Below, piece by piece: positions 18,304-26,877 of a stretch of DNA of 64,000 bases (position 1 is the stretch's first letter; every line of letters begins with the position of its first letter). Below the pieces are notes generated by a model, which did no database searches, had not been told where the DNA came from, and saw only the letters and a list, made by a program, of their open reading frames with translations. The translations under genes and the position numbers were made by a program. The DNA is from RHKX01 sp963784885 (lineage in GTDB: Bacteria > Actinomycetota > Thermoleophilia > Solirubrobacterales > 70-9): the NCBI GenBank assembly GCA_963784885.1, contig CAWATA010000004.1, positions 186,001 through 250,000 of the forward strand, in the 5' to 3' direction.

Positions 18304-18969
18304 ATGACCAAGCGAATCGCACTGACAGTCACGATCCTCGCCGCGCTCGCGGCCGCCGTACCCGCCTTCGCGGGCGTCACCGTCTACAGCAACGACTTCA
18401 AGTCGCGCTCCGACTACCACGCGATCACGAAGCAGTCCGGCAAGAAGAAGAAGTGCAAGCGCAACTGGCGCAAGAAGTCGGCGCTCGGGGTCACGGTCAA
18501 CGGCGGCAAGCAGATCTGCCAGTTGAAGACGCCGGTCGAGGGCGACTCGCCGCAGCCGAACCTGATCGTCCGGGTCGAGGCGAAGGTCACGGAGAAGACC
18601 CAGAAGGCCGCCCGCAAGGGAGCCTTCGTCGGCGTCACGGTCCGCTCGAGCCGCAAGGACGGCTACACGTTCCGGGTGATCCCGAAGACCCGCAAGTGGG
18701 AGCTCGTCGAGGACAAGGTCGTCCTCGAGAAGGCCAAGGACAATGCCGTCAAGGGGATCAAGAAGAAGAACGAGCTGGAGATCCGCGCCAACGGCGACAT
18801 GATCATCGGCAAGGTCAACGGCAAGCCGGTGATCTCCTACAAGGATCCCTCGCCCGACGACGTCAAGGGAACCGGCACCGGCCTGGCCTACGGGATCAAG
18901 AAGAAGGTCAAGAAGAAGGAGGCCGTCGCCTTCTTCGACAATCTCAAGGTTCAGGTCCCGAACCCCTAA
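18304..18969 (+). CDS. Secreted lysine-rich protein with LamG/DUF1080-like fold
   Basis: This is a 221-residue exported protein with signal peptide MTKRIALTVTILAALAAAVP and a probable cut after AFA-G. The mature domain is lysine-rich. Its C-terminal pattern (GYTFRVIPKTRKWELVEDK, then NELEIRANGDMIIGKVNGKP, then AVAFFDNLKV) resembles the concanavalin-like jelly roll of DUF1080/3-keto-disaccharide-hydrolase-type domains, where a ligand- or sugar-binding sheet ends with 'FDNL-V'. Function unknown; carbohydrate or envelope binding is a guess. Earlier in-frame starts exist because the frame is open upstream, but the signal peptide fixes ATG 18304. Confidence 0.75.
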   Translation: MTKRIALTVTILAALAAAVPAFAGVTVYSNDFKSRSDYHAITKQSGKKKKCKRNWRKKSALGVTVNGGKQICQLKTPVEGDSPQPNLIVRVEAKVTEKTQKAARKGAFVGVTVRSSRKDGYTFRVIPKTRKWELVEDKVVLEKAKDNAVKGIKKKNELEIRANGDMIIGKVNGKPVISYKDPSPDDVKGTGTGLAYGIKKKVKKKEAVAFFDNLKVQVPNP

Positions 18970-19018
18970 CCCCGAGCGGGCCGGGCCGCGCTAGATTGGC
19001 GCGCGGGGCCGAGCAGTG

Positions 19019-19306
19019 ATGACGACCGAGACGATCGAGCGACCGAAGACGTCCGGGCCCGGATCCGGCGAGGGCGGCTGGCGGGTGATCGTCCGCAACG
19101 ACGATCACAACACCTTCGAGCACGTGGCCGCGACGCTGGCGCGGGTGATCCCCGGGGTCACCTACAACAACGGCATGGCGTTCGCCAACACGATCCACAA
19201 CACCGGACAGGCGATCGTCTGGAGCGGGATGCGGGAGCCGGCCGAGCACTACTGGGAGCAGCTCGCGTCCGCCGGCCTGACGATGGCGCCGCTCGAGCAG
19301 CACTAG
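19019..19306 (+). CDS. clpS: ATP-dependent Clp protease adaptor ClpS
   Basis: This 95-residue adaptor delivers N-degron substrates to the ClpA/ClpC-ClpP protease. The core WRVIVRNDDHNTFEHVAATL contains the expected (N/D)DDxNTF substrate-pocket motif, and the C-terminal part (TYNNGMAFANTIHNTGQAIV) is family-like. A short flexible N-terminal tail precedes it. A TAGATT box at 18992-18997 is the likely promoter. GTG 19016 could start one codon earlier than ATG 19019. It is followed by a 95-bp convergent gap. Confidence 0.92.
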   Translation: MTTETIERPKTSGPGSGEGGWRVIVRNDDHNTFEHVAATLARVIPGVTYNNGMAFANTIHNTGQAIVWSGMREPAEHYWEQLASAGLTMAPLEQH

Positions 19307-19401
19307 GGCGACGAGATCTCGTCTCAGAGCTGCGGGAGCCGGCCTCCTGCGCCCGGCGATGCTGCCGGCGGCCGCCTGAGCGATCGGCTGCCCGCGGCGC
19401 G

Positions 19402-20268
19402 TCAACCCCGGGTGTTCGACTCCATCTCCGCCCTGGGGGTGCCCGGCGGGACCCACCCCGGCCCGTGGTAGAGGAGGCCGAGCTTCGCCCGGGTTCCGTG
19501 GGTGCGCTTGATGTCGTGCCACATGGCGATGTATTCGTGGAAGGCGGCGCGGACCGGGTTGTACGTCCCGATGTTCTTCGTCAGCCCGTAGTGGACCCGC
19601 TCGCCCTCCGCCGTGTAGGTGCCGAAGAGCTTGTCCCAGACGATCAGGATGCCGCCGTAGTTCTTGTCGAGGTAGACGTCATTGGAACCGTGATGGACGC
19701 GGTGATGGGAGGGGGTGTTGAGGACCGCCTCGAGCGGCCGCGGCAGCCGCTTGATCCGCTCGGTGTGGATCCAGAACTGGTAGATCAGCGACCACGCCTG
19801 GGCGAGCAGGACCATCCACGGCTCGAAGCCGACCGCCGGCATCCAGAGCCAGAACGGCAGATATGTCATCGGCACCCAGGTCTGGCGCAGCGCGGTCGAG
19901 AGGTTGTAGTGGGTGCTCGAGTGATGGACTACGTGGCTCGCCCAGAAGAACCGGCTCTCGTGGCTGCAGCGGTGGAACCAGTAGTAGGAGAAGTCGTCGG
20001 CGAAGAACAGCAGCACCCAGGTGAGCGGGCTCGACGGGTCCAGGCGCAGGGGCGTCAGCTCGTAGATCGCGACGTAGAGTGCGACTACGACGAGCTTCCA
20101 GGCGACGTTGATGATCACGTTCCCGACGCCGAGCGTCAGGCTCGTCCGCGTGTCGCGGAAGTCGTAGCCGATCAGGTCGTCCTCGTCGCGGGCGTAGCGG
20201 AACGAGAGCGCCTCGACCACCAGCAGCAGGACGAAGAAGGGAATCGCGTAGTAGAGGACCGCGGCCAC
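19402..20268 (-). CDS. Sterol desaturase / fatty acid hydroxylase family membrane enzyme
   Basis: This integral membrane di-iron oxygenase of 288 residues hydroxylates or desaturates a lipid or carotenoid substrate. The histidine clusters are WFHRCSHESR, ASHVVHHSSTHYN and PSHHRVHHGSN, matching the HX3H, HX2HH and HX2HH pattern. The N-terminus (VLYYAIPFFVLLLVVEAL) is a transmembrane helix, with about three more hydrophobic stretches. It is convergent with clpS. Substrate class cannot be predicted; hopanoid, fatty acid or carotenoid are possibilities, and a squalene/phytoene-synthase-like gene exists at 62 kb. Confidence 0.87.
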   Translation of the reverse strand: MAAVLYYAIPFFVLLLVVEALSFRYARDEDDLIGYDFRDTRTSLTLGVGNVIINVAWKLVVVALYVAIYELTPLRLDPSSPLTWVLLFFADDFSYYWFHRCSHESRFFWASHVVHHSSTHYNLSTALRQTWVPMTYLPFWLWMPAVGFEPWMVLLAQAWSLIYQFWIHTERIKRLPRPLEAVLNTPSHHRVHHGSNDVYLDKNYGGILIVWDKLFGTYTAEGERVHYGLTKNIGTYNPVRAAFHEYIAMWHDIKRTHGTRAKLGLLYHGPGWVPPGTPRAEMESNTRG

Positions 20269-20319
20269 GGCCCGAATCTAAGCACCTGAGCGCTCCGCAC
20301 GGAGCACTGGTTGGACCGG

Positions 20320-20619
20320 TCAGTCGCGCTCGGCGGCGATCAGGACGTGCCAGACCGGATAGACCGGCTTGTTGTACATGTTCAGCGCCGCCTCGCGGGC
20401 GTCGGCGACCTCGTCGGAAGACCAGAACCGATCGAAGTCGGCCCGCGACTCCCAGTGCGTCGTCTGGACGAACAGGAGGTGGTCCTCCTCGGAGCGCGTC
20501 AGCGAGTAGGAGGTGGCGCCGAACGAGGGCGCCCGCTCGAGCGCCGGCATCCAGATCGCGTACCAGCGGTCCGCCCGCCAGGGATTGATATGCCAGTTGA
20601 CGACGTTGACCTCGGACAT
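20320..20619 (-). CDS. Small alpha/beta-barrel-like protein, function unknown
   Basis: This is a 99-residue soluble protein. It is rich in aromatic residues (WHINPWRADRWYAIWMPAL, then LFVQTTHWESRADFDRFW), and the length and strand-helix pattern resemble dimeric alpha-beta-barrel proteins such as small monooxygenase-like domains. It starts 12 nt after the stop of the histidine kinase gene on the same strand and may be the third gene of that operon. A TAAGAT box overlaps the kinase stop codon, so it could also be transcribed alone. Assignment to a family is tentative. Confidence 0.65.
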   Translation of the reverse strand: MSEVNVVNWHINPWRADRWYAIWMPALERAPSFGATSYSLTRSEEDHLLFVQTTHWESRADFDRFWSSDEVADAREAALNMYNKPVYPVWHVLIAAERD

Positions 20620-20631
20620 CAGGCGCGCATC

Positions 20632-22062
20632 TTATTGACCCGTGCGGGCTCTCGGCATGCACAGGGTCAGGCGGGCTCCGCCGAGCGGCGAATCGCCGAC
20701 CTCGATCCGAGCCGACTGGGCGGCCGCGAGCTCGCGTGAGATCGCGAGGCCGAGCCCCGAGCCCCCGTACTCGCGGCTCCGCGATTCCTCGAGCCGGGTG
20801 AATCGCTCGAAGATCCGCTCGCGGTCGGCGGCCGGGATGCCGGGTCCGTCGTCGTCGACGGTGAGCAGCGCCTCGGGTCCGCTCTCGGAGACCGTGACCT
20901 CGATCCGGCGCTCGCCGTAGGCGAGCGCATTGGCGATCAGGTTCCGCACGATCCGCACCGTGAGCTCGCGGCGGCCGGCGACGGTCGCCGGCGCTCCGCC
21001 CCCGAGCGCGACCCTCTCCGCCGCTCCCTCCGGCAGCGCGGCCACGACCTCGCTCGCGACGCCGGCGAGGTCGAAGTCCGCCAATGGCTCGGCCGCCTCC
21101 TCGGCCTCCAGCCGCTCGAGCTGGAGCAGCCCGTCGATCAGGTCGCTCATCCGCTCGGCCTCGCGCTCGATCAGACCGGTGACCCTCGCAACCTCGGCCG
21201 GATCCGGCGACGGGTCGGCCGCGAGGACCTGGGCCTGGCCGAGGATCGCCGTCAGCGGCGTCCGCAACTCGTGAGAGGCGTCGGCGACGAACCTGCGTTG
21301 CGAGCGGAACGCGGCTTCGAGGCGATCGAGCATCCGGTCGAAGCTCTCTGCGAGCGCGGCGATCTCGCTCACCCTCGCATCCTCGTCCATCCGCAGGTCG
21401 AGCCGGCCGGCGTCGACGGCGGCGGCGCGGCCCGCCATCCGCTCGAGCGGACGCGCGGTTCGTGCTGCGATCAGCAGACCGAGGCCGGCGGCGGCGAGCA
21501 CGGTCAGCGAGCCGATCAGCAGAAACGTCTTCGCCACCTGGTGCTGTGCCTCCTCGGTCGCGGCGGCGGGCTCGCCCGCCTGGACGACCGCCGGGCCGGT
21601 TGCCGTGTCGATCTGCCGGGTCAGCAGCCTCAGGTCGCCGCTCTCGGCGAGCTCGACGCTCGAGTAGCCGGGTGCCGATCCGAGCAGGTCGAGGAGCTTG
21701 GCTCGCTCCTCGCGCTCCTCGGCGTTCTCACCCGCCCCGCCGCCCCCGTGCTCGTCGCTGCGGTCGCGAAGCAGTGGGGACTGGTTGCTGATCGGCTCCG
21801 CCGCACCGGGCACCTGCGCGATCAGCAGGCGTGAGCCGGCCAGCGCCTGCCCGGCGATGAACGATCGCGCCGCGGCCGCCTCACCGCCGGGCGGGGCCTC
21901 GGCGATCGCCCGGGACAGGGCGTCGGCCTGGACCGCGAGCTCAGCATCCGTCCGGTCGTCGAGGCGACTGCCGACGAGGTTGTAGACCGCGATCCCGAGG
22001 GCGGTCACGGCGACCAGCACGAGTGCGGCGATCGACAACGACAGACGGGTGCGGAGGCTCAT
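20632..22062 (-). CDS. Two-component sensor histidine kinase
   Basis: This is a membrane sensor kinase of 476 residues. The N-terminal helix (SLSIAALVLVAVTALGIAV, about 8-26) and a second one (FLLIGSLTVLAAAGLGLLIA, about 180-199) flank a roughly 150-residue extracytoplasmic domain. A HAMP domain follows (200-250). The phosphoacceptor is His264 in FVADASHELRTPLTAILG. ATPase boxes are NLIANALAYG (N), DDDGPGIP (G1) and GGSGLGLAISREL (G2). Its ATG overlaps the TGA of the response regulator (ATGA), so the pair is translationally coupled. The extracytoplasmic domain has a glycine-rich insert (HGGGGAGE) and no recognisable ligand fold, so the signal is unknown. Confidence 0.92.
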   Translation of the reverse strand: MSLRTRLSLSIAALVLVAVTALGIAVYNLVGSRLDDRTDAELAVQADALSRAIAEAPPGGEAAAARSFIAGQALAGSRLLIAQVPGAAEPISNQSPLLRDRSDEHGGGGAGENAEEREERAKLLDLLGSAPGYSSVELAESGDLRLLTRQIDTATGPAVVQAGEPAAATEEAQHQVAKTFLLIGSLTVLAAAGLGLLIAARTARPLERMAGRAAAVDAGRLDLRMDEDARVSEIAALAESFDRMLDRLEAAFRSQRRFVADASHELRTPLTAILGQAQVLAADPSPDPAEVARVTGLIEREAERMSDLIDGLLQLERLEAEEAAEPLADFDLAGVASEVVAALPEGAAERVALGGGAPATVAGRRELTVRIVRNLIANALAYGERRIEVTVSESGPEALLTVDDDGPGIPAADRERIFERFTRLEESRSREYGGSGLGLAISRELAAAQSARIEVGDSPLGGARLTLCMPRARTGQ

Positions 22063-22724
22063 CGATCCCTGTCCGGCAACCGGTAGCCGGCCGAGCGGAC
22101 CGTCTCGATCGCGGCCGGATCGCCGAGCTTGCGCCGCAGGTAGCCGACGTAGACGTCGACGACGTTGGTGCCGGGGTCGTGCTCGTAGCCCCAGGCCTCG
22201 GCCAGCAGCCGTTCTCGGGAGAGCGCCTCCCCGGGGTGACGGATGAAGCATGCGAGCAGCGAGAACTCGCGCGGGGACAGGGCGACCTCGTCACCGTGCG
22301 ACCAGACCCGACGGCTCAGGAGGTCGACCTCGATCGCGCCGGCGCGCATTCGGCCGCCCTCGGCACTGCCGGTACGCAGGTGCGCGCGGACCCGGGCGAG
22401 CAACTCCGGGACCGAGAACGGCTTGGTGACGTAATCGGTGGCACCGCTGTCGAGACCGGCGATCCGATCTTCGATCTCGCCCTTGGCCGAGAGGATGATC
22501 ACCGGCAGGTTGGGGCGGACCGCCCGGATCGCCGCCAGGACCTCGAGCCCGCCCTTGCCCGGCAGCATCACGTCGAGCACGACCAGATCGGCCTCGCCCT
22601 CGAGCGCCAGCTTCTCACCGGCGATGCCGTCGAGCGCGAGCGCAACCGAGTACCCGGCGGCCTCGAGCCCGCGGACCAGAAAGTCGGCGATTGCCGGCTC
22701 ATCCTCGACGACGACGATTCGCAT
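22059..22724 (-). CDS. OmpR/PhoB-family response regulator
   Basis: This is a 221-residue DNA-binding response regulator paired with the downstream kinase. In the receiver domain the acidic pocket is VVEDEP (residues 5-10), the phosphorylated aspartate is Asp51 in LVVLDVMLPGKGG, and the conserved lysine is Lys101 in DYVTKPF. The C-terminal winged helix carries LSPREFSLLACFIRHPGE and NVVDVYVGYLRRKLG. TAGAGT on the same strand (22731-22736) ends 6 nt before ATG 22724, implying a leaderless mRNA. A large inverted repeat lies 45 nt further upstream, between it and a divergent membrane-protein gene, which is a natural target candidate. Confidence 0.94.
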   Translation of the reverse strand: MRIVVVEDEPAIADFLVRGLEAAGYSVALALDGIAGEKLALEGEADLVVLDVMLPGKGGLEVLAAIRAVRPNLPVIILSAKGEIEDRIAGLDSGATDYVTKPFSVPELLARVRAHLRTGSAEGGRMRAGAIEVDLLSRRVWSHGDEVALSPREFSLLACFIRHPGEALSRERLLAEAWGYEHDPGTNVVDVYVGYLRRKLGDPAAIETVRSAGYRLPDRDR

Positions 22725-22768
22725 CGGCCGACTCTAACCCCGCCGGGGCCGTCCCAGAGCGGCATCGC

Positions 22769-22797
22769 GCGCTCCTGAGAGGACTCTCATCGAGCGC
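22769..22797. promoter_or_regulatory. 12-bp interrupted palindrome between response regulator and membrane protein genes
   Basis: GCGCTC (22769-22774) and TGAGAG (22776-22781) are mirrored by CTCTCA (22784-22789) and GAGCGC (22792-22797), with small asymmetric gaps. It lies in the divergent intergenic space of the two-component operon and a small membrane-protein gene, so it is a candidate operator controlling one or both. Confidence 0.5.
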
Positions 22798-22867
22798 TGG
22801 CCGATCGCTTAACCCGCGCGCCGAGCATGACCGCGACCTCCTCCCCCCGACGAAAGGAAGATGGGAT

Positions 22868-23239
22868 ATGCAGAACGACCAACAGTTGCGGCGCACGGGA
22901 GCGGCGCTGATCGCGGCGACCGGCGCGATCCACATCATCCTCGCCCCCGAGTACCTGGGCGAGCGGGCCTACATCGGCATCGGCTTCATCCTCGGCGGCA
23001 TCGCCGCGCTCCTGATCGGGGCCCGCCTCTGGCGCGCCGGCGATCAGGCCGCATGGGCTCTCGGAGCGGTCCTCTCGGCCGGGATGGCCGTCGGCTTCGT
23101 GCTCTCGCGGACCGTCGGGCTTCCCGGCTTCCACGAGTCGGAGTGGGAGCTCTCCGGGCTCCTCTCGGTGCTGCTCGAGGTCGGCTTCGTCGGCTGCGCC
23201 GCGGCCGCGATGCGGGCACCGCGCCAGGCGATCGCCTGA
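22868..23239 (+). CDS. Small four-helix membrane protein
   Basis: This is a 123-residue integral membrane protein with four predicted helices (about residues 11-27, 36-52, 62-80 and 95-113) and short loops. The start ATG 22868 has GGAAG about 8 nt upstream. It is divergent from the two-component system with the interrupted palindrome between, so it may be part of the regulon, perhaps as a target or accessory of the sensor. No catalytic motif is visible and I do not recognise the family. A bidirectional-looking terminator follows. Confidence 0.7.
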   Translation: MQNDQQLRRTGAALIAATGAIHIILAPEYLGERAYIGIGFILGGIAALLIGARLWRAGDQAAWALGAVLSAGMAVGFVLSRTVGLPGFHESEWELSGLLSVLLEVGFVGCAAAAMRAPRQAIA

Positions 23240-23260
23240 GGGCGACGGACGGAATGAGAA

Positions 23261-23291
23261 CGGGTGCCCCGCCGAGATCGGCGGGCACCCG
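23261..23291. terminator. Hairpin terminator between convergent genes
   Basis: CGGGTGCC plus GCCGA on the left arm pair with TCGGC plus GGCACCCG on the right, with one bulged base. TCCTTC follows. It lies between the stop of the small membrane-protein gene and the stop of ccr and may serve both strands. Confidence 0.75.
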
Positions 23292-23345
23292 TCCTTCAGC
23301 CGGCCGGCGGAAGCGGGCGCGAAACGAGCATTCCGCCGGAGCCGT

Positions 23346-24602
23346 CTAGGCCCCGACCTCGGCCCAGATCGCGCCGTCGCCCTGGGCCGTCTTGCCCTCG
23401 TGGTCGTCGGTGGCGCCGACCCGGATCGTGATCTTCCCGGAGTGCCGGTTCTCGTGCATCATCTGGTGCGCCTCCGGCACGCCCTCGAAGTCCATGGACT
23501 TCGACAGAACCGGCCGGACCTTGCCCTCGGCCATCAACTGGTTGGCCTTCATGCACTCGTACGCGTTGGCGAAGTGCGAGCCGAGGATCTCCTTCTGCTT
23601 CATCCACAGGTAGCGGACGTCGAAGTCGAGGGTGTATCCGGAGGTGGCGCCGCAGATCACGACCTTGCCGAACGGCTTGACCGTGAAGACGGAGGTCGGG
23701 AAGGTCGCCCGGCCGACGTGCTCGAAGACGATGTCGGGCGCGTCGCCGAGGATCCCCTTGACCTTCTTGGCGAAGGCGCGGGACTCCTTGAACCGGGCCT
23801 TCTCCTCGTCGGCGGTCTCGTCGCCGGTCCGCATCATGCCCCTGAACTCGTTGCGGTCGATGTAGTCGACGGCGCCGAGCTGCTTGACCAGCTCGCCCTT
23901 CTCCGGCGAGGAGACGACGCCGACGGCGTTCGCGCCGGTCGCCTTGCAGAGCTGCGTGGCGAAGACGCCGAGGCCGCCGGCAGCGCCCCAGATCAGGACG
24001 TTGTGGCCGGCCTGGATCTTCGCCCGGTTCAGCAGCATCCGGTAGGCCGTGAAGTAGGTGAGCCCGTAGGCGGAGCAGTCGACCCAGGAGAGGTTCTCCG
24101 GCTTCGGGAGCAGCTGCTGAGCCTGGACCTTGGTGAACTGGGCGAAGCTGCCCCAGGTGGTCTCGTAGCCCCAGATCCGCTGCGACGGAGCGGCCATCGG
24201 GTCGAGGCCGTGAACTTCGACGTCCTCGTAGGAGGCCTGGTTGCAGTGGATGACGACCTCGTCGCCCGGCTTCCAGTTGGTGACGCCCGCGCCGACCTTC
24301 CAGACGATGCCGGATCCGTCGGAGCCGCCGATGTGGTGGCCGTACTCGGGGTGGTCGCCGTAGCCGAAGACCGAGACCGGCTCGCCGAGGGAGGCCCAGA
24401 CGTTGTTGAAGTTGACCCCGGCGGCCATGACCCGGACGATCACCTCGAAGGCGCCCGGCTCGGGAACGTCGACCTCCTCGACCTGGAAGGCGTCCTTAGG
24501 CTCGCCCTCGCGCTCGGCGCGGATGACCCAGGCGGCCATCTTCTCCGGCAGCGTGCCGGGCTCCACGTCCAGCTTGGCGACTTCAGCGATGTCTACGGCC
24601 AC
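23346..24602 (-). CDS. ccr: Crotonyl-CoA carboxylase/reductase
   Basis: This 418-residue enzyme of the medium-chain dehydrogenase/reductase superfamily catalyses reductive carboxylation of crotonyl-CoA with NADPH and CO2 to ethylmalonyl-CoA, the committed step of the ethylmalonyl-CoA pathway. Subfamily hallmarks are YGDHPEYGHHIGGSDGSGIV, RIWGYETTWGSFAQFTKVQA, LLPKPENLSWVDCSAYGLTY and the cofactor-binding VLIWGAAGGLGVFATQLCKA. DFDVRYLWMKQKEILGSHFA is also Ccr-like. The GTG start at 24602 has a GAGGAGA Shine-Dalgarno. It is transcribed toward a terminator and is not in an operon with the mutase gene, about 6 kb away. Simple crotonyl-CoA reductases without carboxylase activity share most motifs, but the carboxylase is more likely here. 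Confidence 0.92.
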   Translation of the reverse strand: MAVDIAEVAKLDVEPGTLPEKMAAWVIRAEREGEPKDAFQVEEVDVPEPGAFEVIVRVMAAGVNFNNVWASLGEPVSVFGYGDHPEYGHHIGGSDGSGIVWKVGAGVTNWKPGDEVVIHCNQASYEDVEVHGLDPMAAPSQRIWGYETTWGSFAQFTKVQAQQLLPKPENLSWVDCSAYGLTYFTAYRMLLNRAKIQAGHNVLIWGAAGGLGVFATQLCKATGANAVGVVSSPEKGELVKQLGAVDYIDRNEFRGMMRTGDETADEEKARFKESRAFAKKVKGILGDAPDIVFEHVGRATFPTSVFTVKPFGKVVICGATSGYTLDFDVRYLWMKQKEILGSHFANAYECMKANQLMAEGKVRPVLSKSMDFEGVPEAHQMMHENRHSGKITIRVGATDDHEGKTAQGDGAIWAEVGA

Positions 24603-24680
24603 GGTTCTCCTCGGTTGAAGGGCGTTTGAAGCGGCCGGATGGTATCGACGGACCGGGGGGCCGGGCGGCGCGGCGGTCGG

Positions 24681-26294
24681 CTACTCGGCGAGGCCGCGAG
24701 CGAGCTCGGGCACCGGAGCCGCTTGCCCGGCCGCGGCGGCGGGCTCGTCTTCGCCTGCCGCCTCGGGCCGCTTCGAGGCGATCAGGAACCAGGCGAGCAC
24801 CGCGCCGCCGGCGGCGACGGCGGCGGAGACGCCGATCGACGTCGTCAGGCCACTGATGAAGGCGTCGTGCGCCGCGGCCGCGGCCTGCCGGGCGGTCTCC
24901 GGCGGCAGGCCCGCGAGCGCCTGGTCGAGGCCGCCGCTGCCGAGCTGCTGGGAGATCGACTCGACCTCGGAGGAGGGGACGCCGGAGCCGGCCAGCGCCG
25001 ACTCCAGCTCGGCCCGGCTGTTGCCCTGGAAGACGGCACCGAGCACGGCGACGCCGAAGGTTCCTCCGACCATCCGCGACATCGAGAGCAGTCCGGATGC
25101 GAGCCCGGACTTGGTCACGTGCACCGCGTTCATCGCGGCGGTCGACATCGGCGACATCGTCAGCCCGATCCCGAAGCCCATGAGGATGAACGGGACCAGC
25201 AGCGAGCCGTAGCCGGAGGTGTCGGAGATCTGCGCCTGCAGAAACAGCGACACGGCAACGAGCGCAAGCCCGGCGACGATCGGCACCCGGGCTCCGATCC
25301 GGTCCGTCATCCGGCCGGCGATCGGCGCCACGACCATGATCACGAGCGTCGTCGGAAGGAACCTGACGCCCGCCTCCAGCGGTGAGTAGCCGAGGATGTT
25401 CTGGATGTAGAGCGCCATGAAGAAGAACATCCCGAGCATCGCGAACGAAATGACGAAGGCGACCGCCAGGGCGCCCGCGAAGTTGCGGTTGCGGAGGAAC
25501 TCGAATTGGACGATCGGCGCCCGAACCTTGCCCTCGAGCCAGCCGAAGGCCAGCAGCAGCGCGATCGAGGCGGCGATCAGGCCGAGGACCCGCTCCGAGC
25601 CCCAGCCCCAGCTGTTGCCCTCGATCAGCGCGAGGACGCCGGCCGTGAGCCCGGCGGTGAGCACCGCGGTCCCCGCCCAGTCGATCTCGCGCCCGACCGT
25701 GTCGTCGCGCGACTCGCGGACGGCGAACAGGGCGGTCACGACCGCGCCCGCTGCGACCGGGATGTTCAGGTAGAAGATCGCGCGCCACGAGACGTGCTCG
25801 GTGAGGAAGCCGCCGAGCAGCGGGCCGAGCGCCAGCGCGAGCGCCGAGACGCCCGCCCAGGTCCCGATCGCGCGCCCGCGCTCCGACGGAGGAAAGGCGT
25901 TGGTGATGATCGAGAGCGTCGCCGGCATCATCAGCGCGGCGCCGACGCCCTGGGTGACGCGGCTGGCCACCAGCGCTCCGGTGGAGGGGGCGAGACCGGC
26001 GGTCGCCGAGGACAGCGCGAACAGGACGACGCCGGTCATGAACATCCGGCGACGGCCGAGGATGTCGCCGAGCCGGCCTCCGGTCGCGAGCAGGACCGCG
26101 AACGAGAGGCTGTAGCCGTTGACGACCCACTCGAGCGAGGAGATCGAGGCGCCGAGGTCCTTCTGGATCGAGGGCAGCGCCACGTTCATGACCGTGTTGT
26201 CGAGCATGATCATGAACAGGGCGAAGCACATCGCCGCGAGCGTCCACCACTTGGCGTTCTCCTCGGTGATCAGGTGTCCGAACCGCTGGGTCAC
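24681..26294 (-). CDS. MFS drug efflux transporter, DHA2 (EmrB/QacA) family
   Basis: This is a 537-residue proton-driven exporter with about 14 transmembrane helices, a length typical of the DHA2 group. The first helix WWTLAAMCFALFMIMLDNTV contains the LDxTVxNVALP signature, motif A is GGRLGDILGRRRM, and motif C-like glycine-rich sequence GPLLGGFLTEHVSWRAIFYLN follows. The C-terminus is a cytosolic tail. Its start codon overlaps the stop of the upstream MarR gene (26291-26294), so the pair is co-translated and likely controlled by MarR. Substrate unknown; drug or metabolite efflux is expected. Confidence 0.92.
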   Translation of the reverse strand: MTQRFGHLITEENAKWWTLAAMCFALFMIMLDNTVMNVALPSIQKDLGASISSLEWVVNGYSLSFAVLLATGGRLGDILGRRRMFMTGVVLFALSSATAGLAPSTGALVASRVTQGVGAALMMPATLSIITNAFPPSERGRAIGTWAGVSALALALGPLLGGFLTEHVSWRAIFYLNIPVAAGAVVTALFAVRESRDDTVGREIDWAGTAVLTAGLTAGVLALIEGNSWGWGSERVLGLIAASIALLLAFGWLEGKVRAPIVQFEFLRNRNFAGALAVAFVISFAMLGMFFFMALYIQNILGYSPLEAGVRFLPTTLVIMVVAPIAGRMTDRIGARVPIVAGLALVAVSLFLQAQISDTSGYGSLLVPFILMGFGIGLTMSPMSTAAMNAVHVTKSGLASGLLSMSRMVGGTFGVAVLGAVFQGNSRAELESALAGSGVPSSEVESISQQLGSGGLDQALAGLPPETARQAAAAAHDAFISGLTTSIGVSAAVAAGGAVLAWFLIASKRPEAAGEDEPAAAAGQAAPVPELARGLAE

Positions 26295-26785
26295 TTCGTC
26301 TCCTCGCCCGCGGTCGGTGGCCCGGCGATCAGGCCGGCGGTCGCGAGCGGCTCGAGCGCGTCGTGAACGCGCTCCCGCTCCGCGAGGTCCAGCGTGTTCA
26401 GGAACCGGTCGATCTGGGCGCGTCGGAGCGCGACGAGATCGTCGGCGAGCTCGCGACCGGGTGCGGTCGTCGCGAACAACCGGACGCGACGGTCAGTCGT
26501 CGATTCGCGCCGCGTCACGAAGCCCTTCTGGACGAGGCCGTCGAGCGCTCGGCTGACAGCGGCCGGCGAGGCGCCGATCCGGTCGGCGATCTGACCGCCC
26601 GCGATCGGCTCCGGGTCATCGCAGGCGAGCATCACGAGTGCCCGGACCTGGGAGACCGTGAGGTCGTTCTCCTCGATCGCCTTGAAGTGGTCGTCCTCGG
26701 GGGTGAGCATGATCGCCCGCACCAGCCCGTAGACGAGATCGCCGGTAGTCGCGTCGGTCGAGGATGTCGCAGCCGATCCTTGCAC
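26291..26785 (-). CDS. MarR-family transcriptional regulator
   Basis: This is a 164-residue winged-helix repressor, probably dimeric. The DNA-recognition part is GGQIADRIGASPAAVSRALDGL followed by the wing TRRESTTDRRVRLFATTAPG, the classic MarR D-x-R pattern. It precedes and overlaps an efflux transporter gene, the standard arrangement for a locally acting MarR. The start is GTG 26785. An 11-bp palindrome sits in the -10 position just upstream, which fits autoregulation. The ligand is unknown. Confidence 0.92.
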   Translation of the reverse strand: MQGSAATSSTDATTGDLVYGLVRAIMLTPEDDHFKAIEENDLTVSQVRALVMLACDDPEPIAGGQIADRIGASPAAVSRALDGLVQKGFVTRRESTTDRRVRLFATTAPGRELADDLVALRRAQIDRFLNTLDLAERERVHDALEPLATAGLIAGPPTAGEETK

Positions 26786-26789
26786 GGAC

Positions 26790-26800
26790 GCAATGATTGC
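26790..26800. promoter_or_regulatory. GCAATGATTGC palindrome, probable MarR operator
   Basis: A perfect 11-bp palindrome with a single central base lies 4-14 nt upstream of the MarR GTG and covers the expected -10 position of a leaderless transcript. Binding there would block transcription of the regulator and the efflux pump. Confidence 0.5.
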
Positions 26801-26877
26801 ACCCTCGCATGCACCGCAGTGTGAGGTCGCGCACTGTCAGGAAGCCATCCGGAGGCGCGACTACCTTGAAGAGCCCG

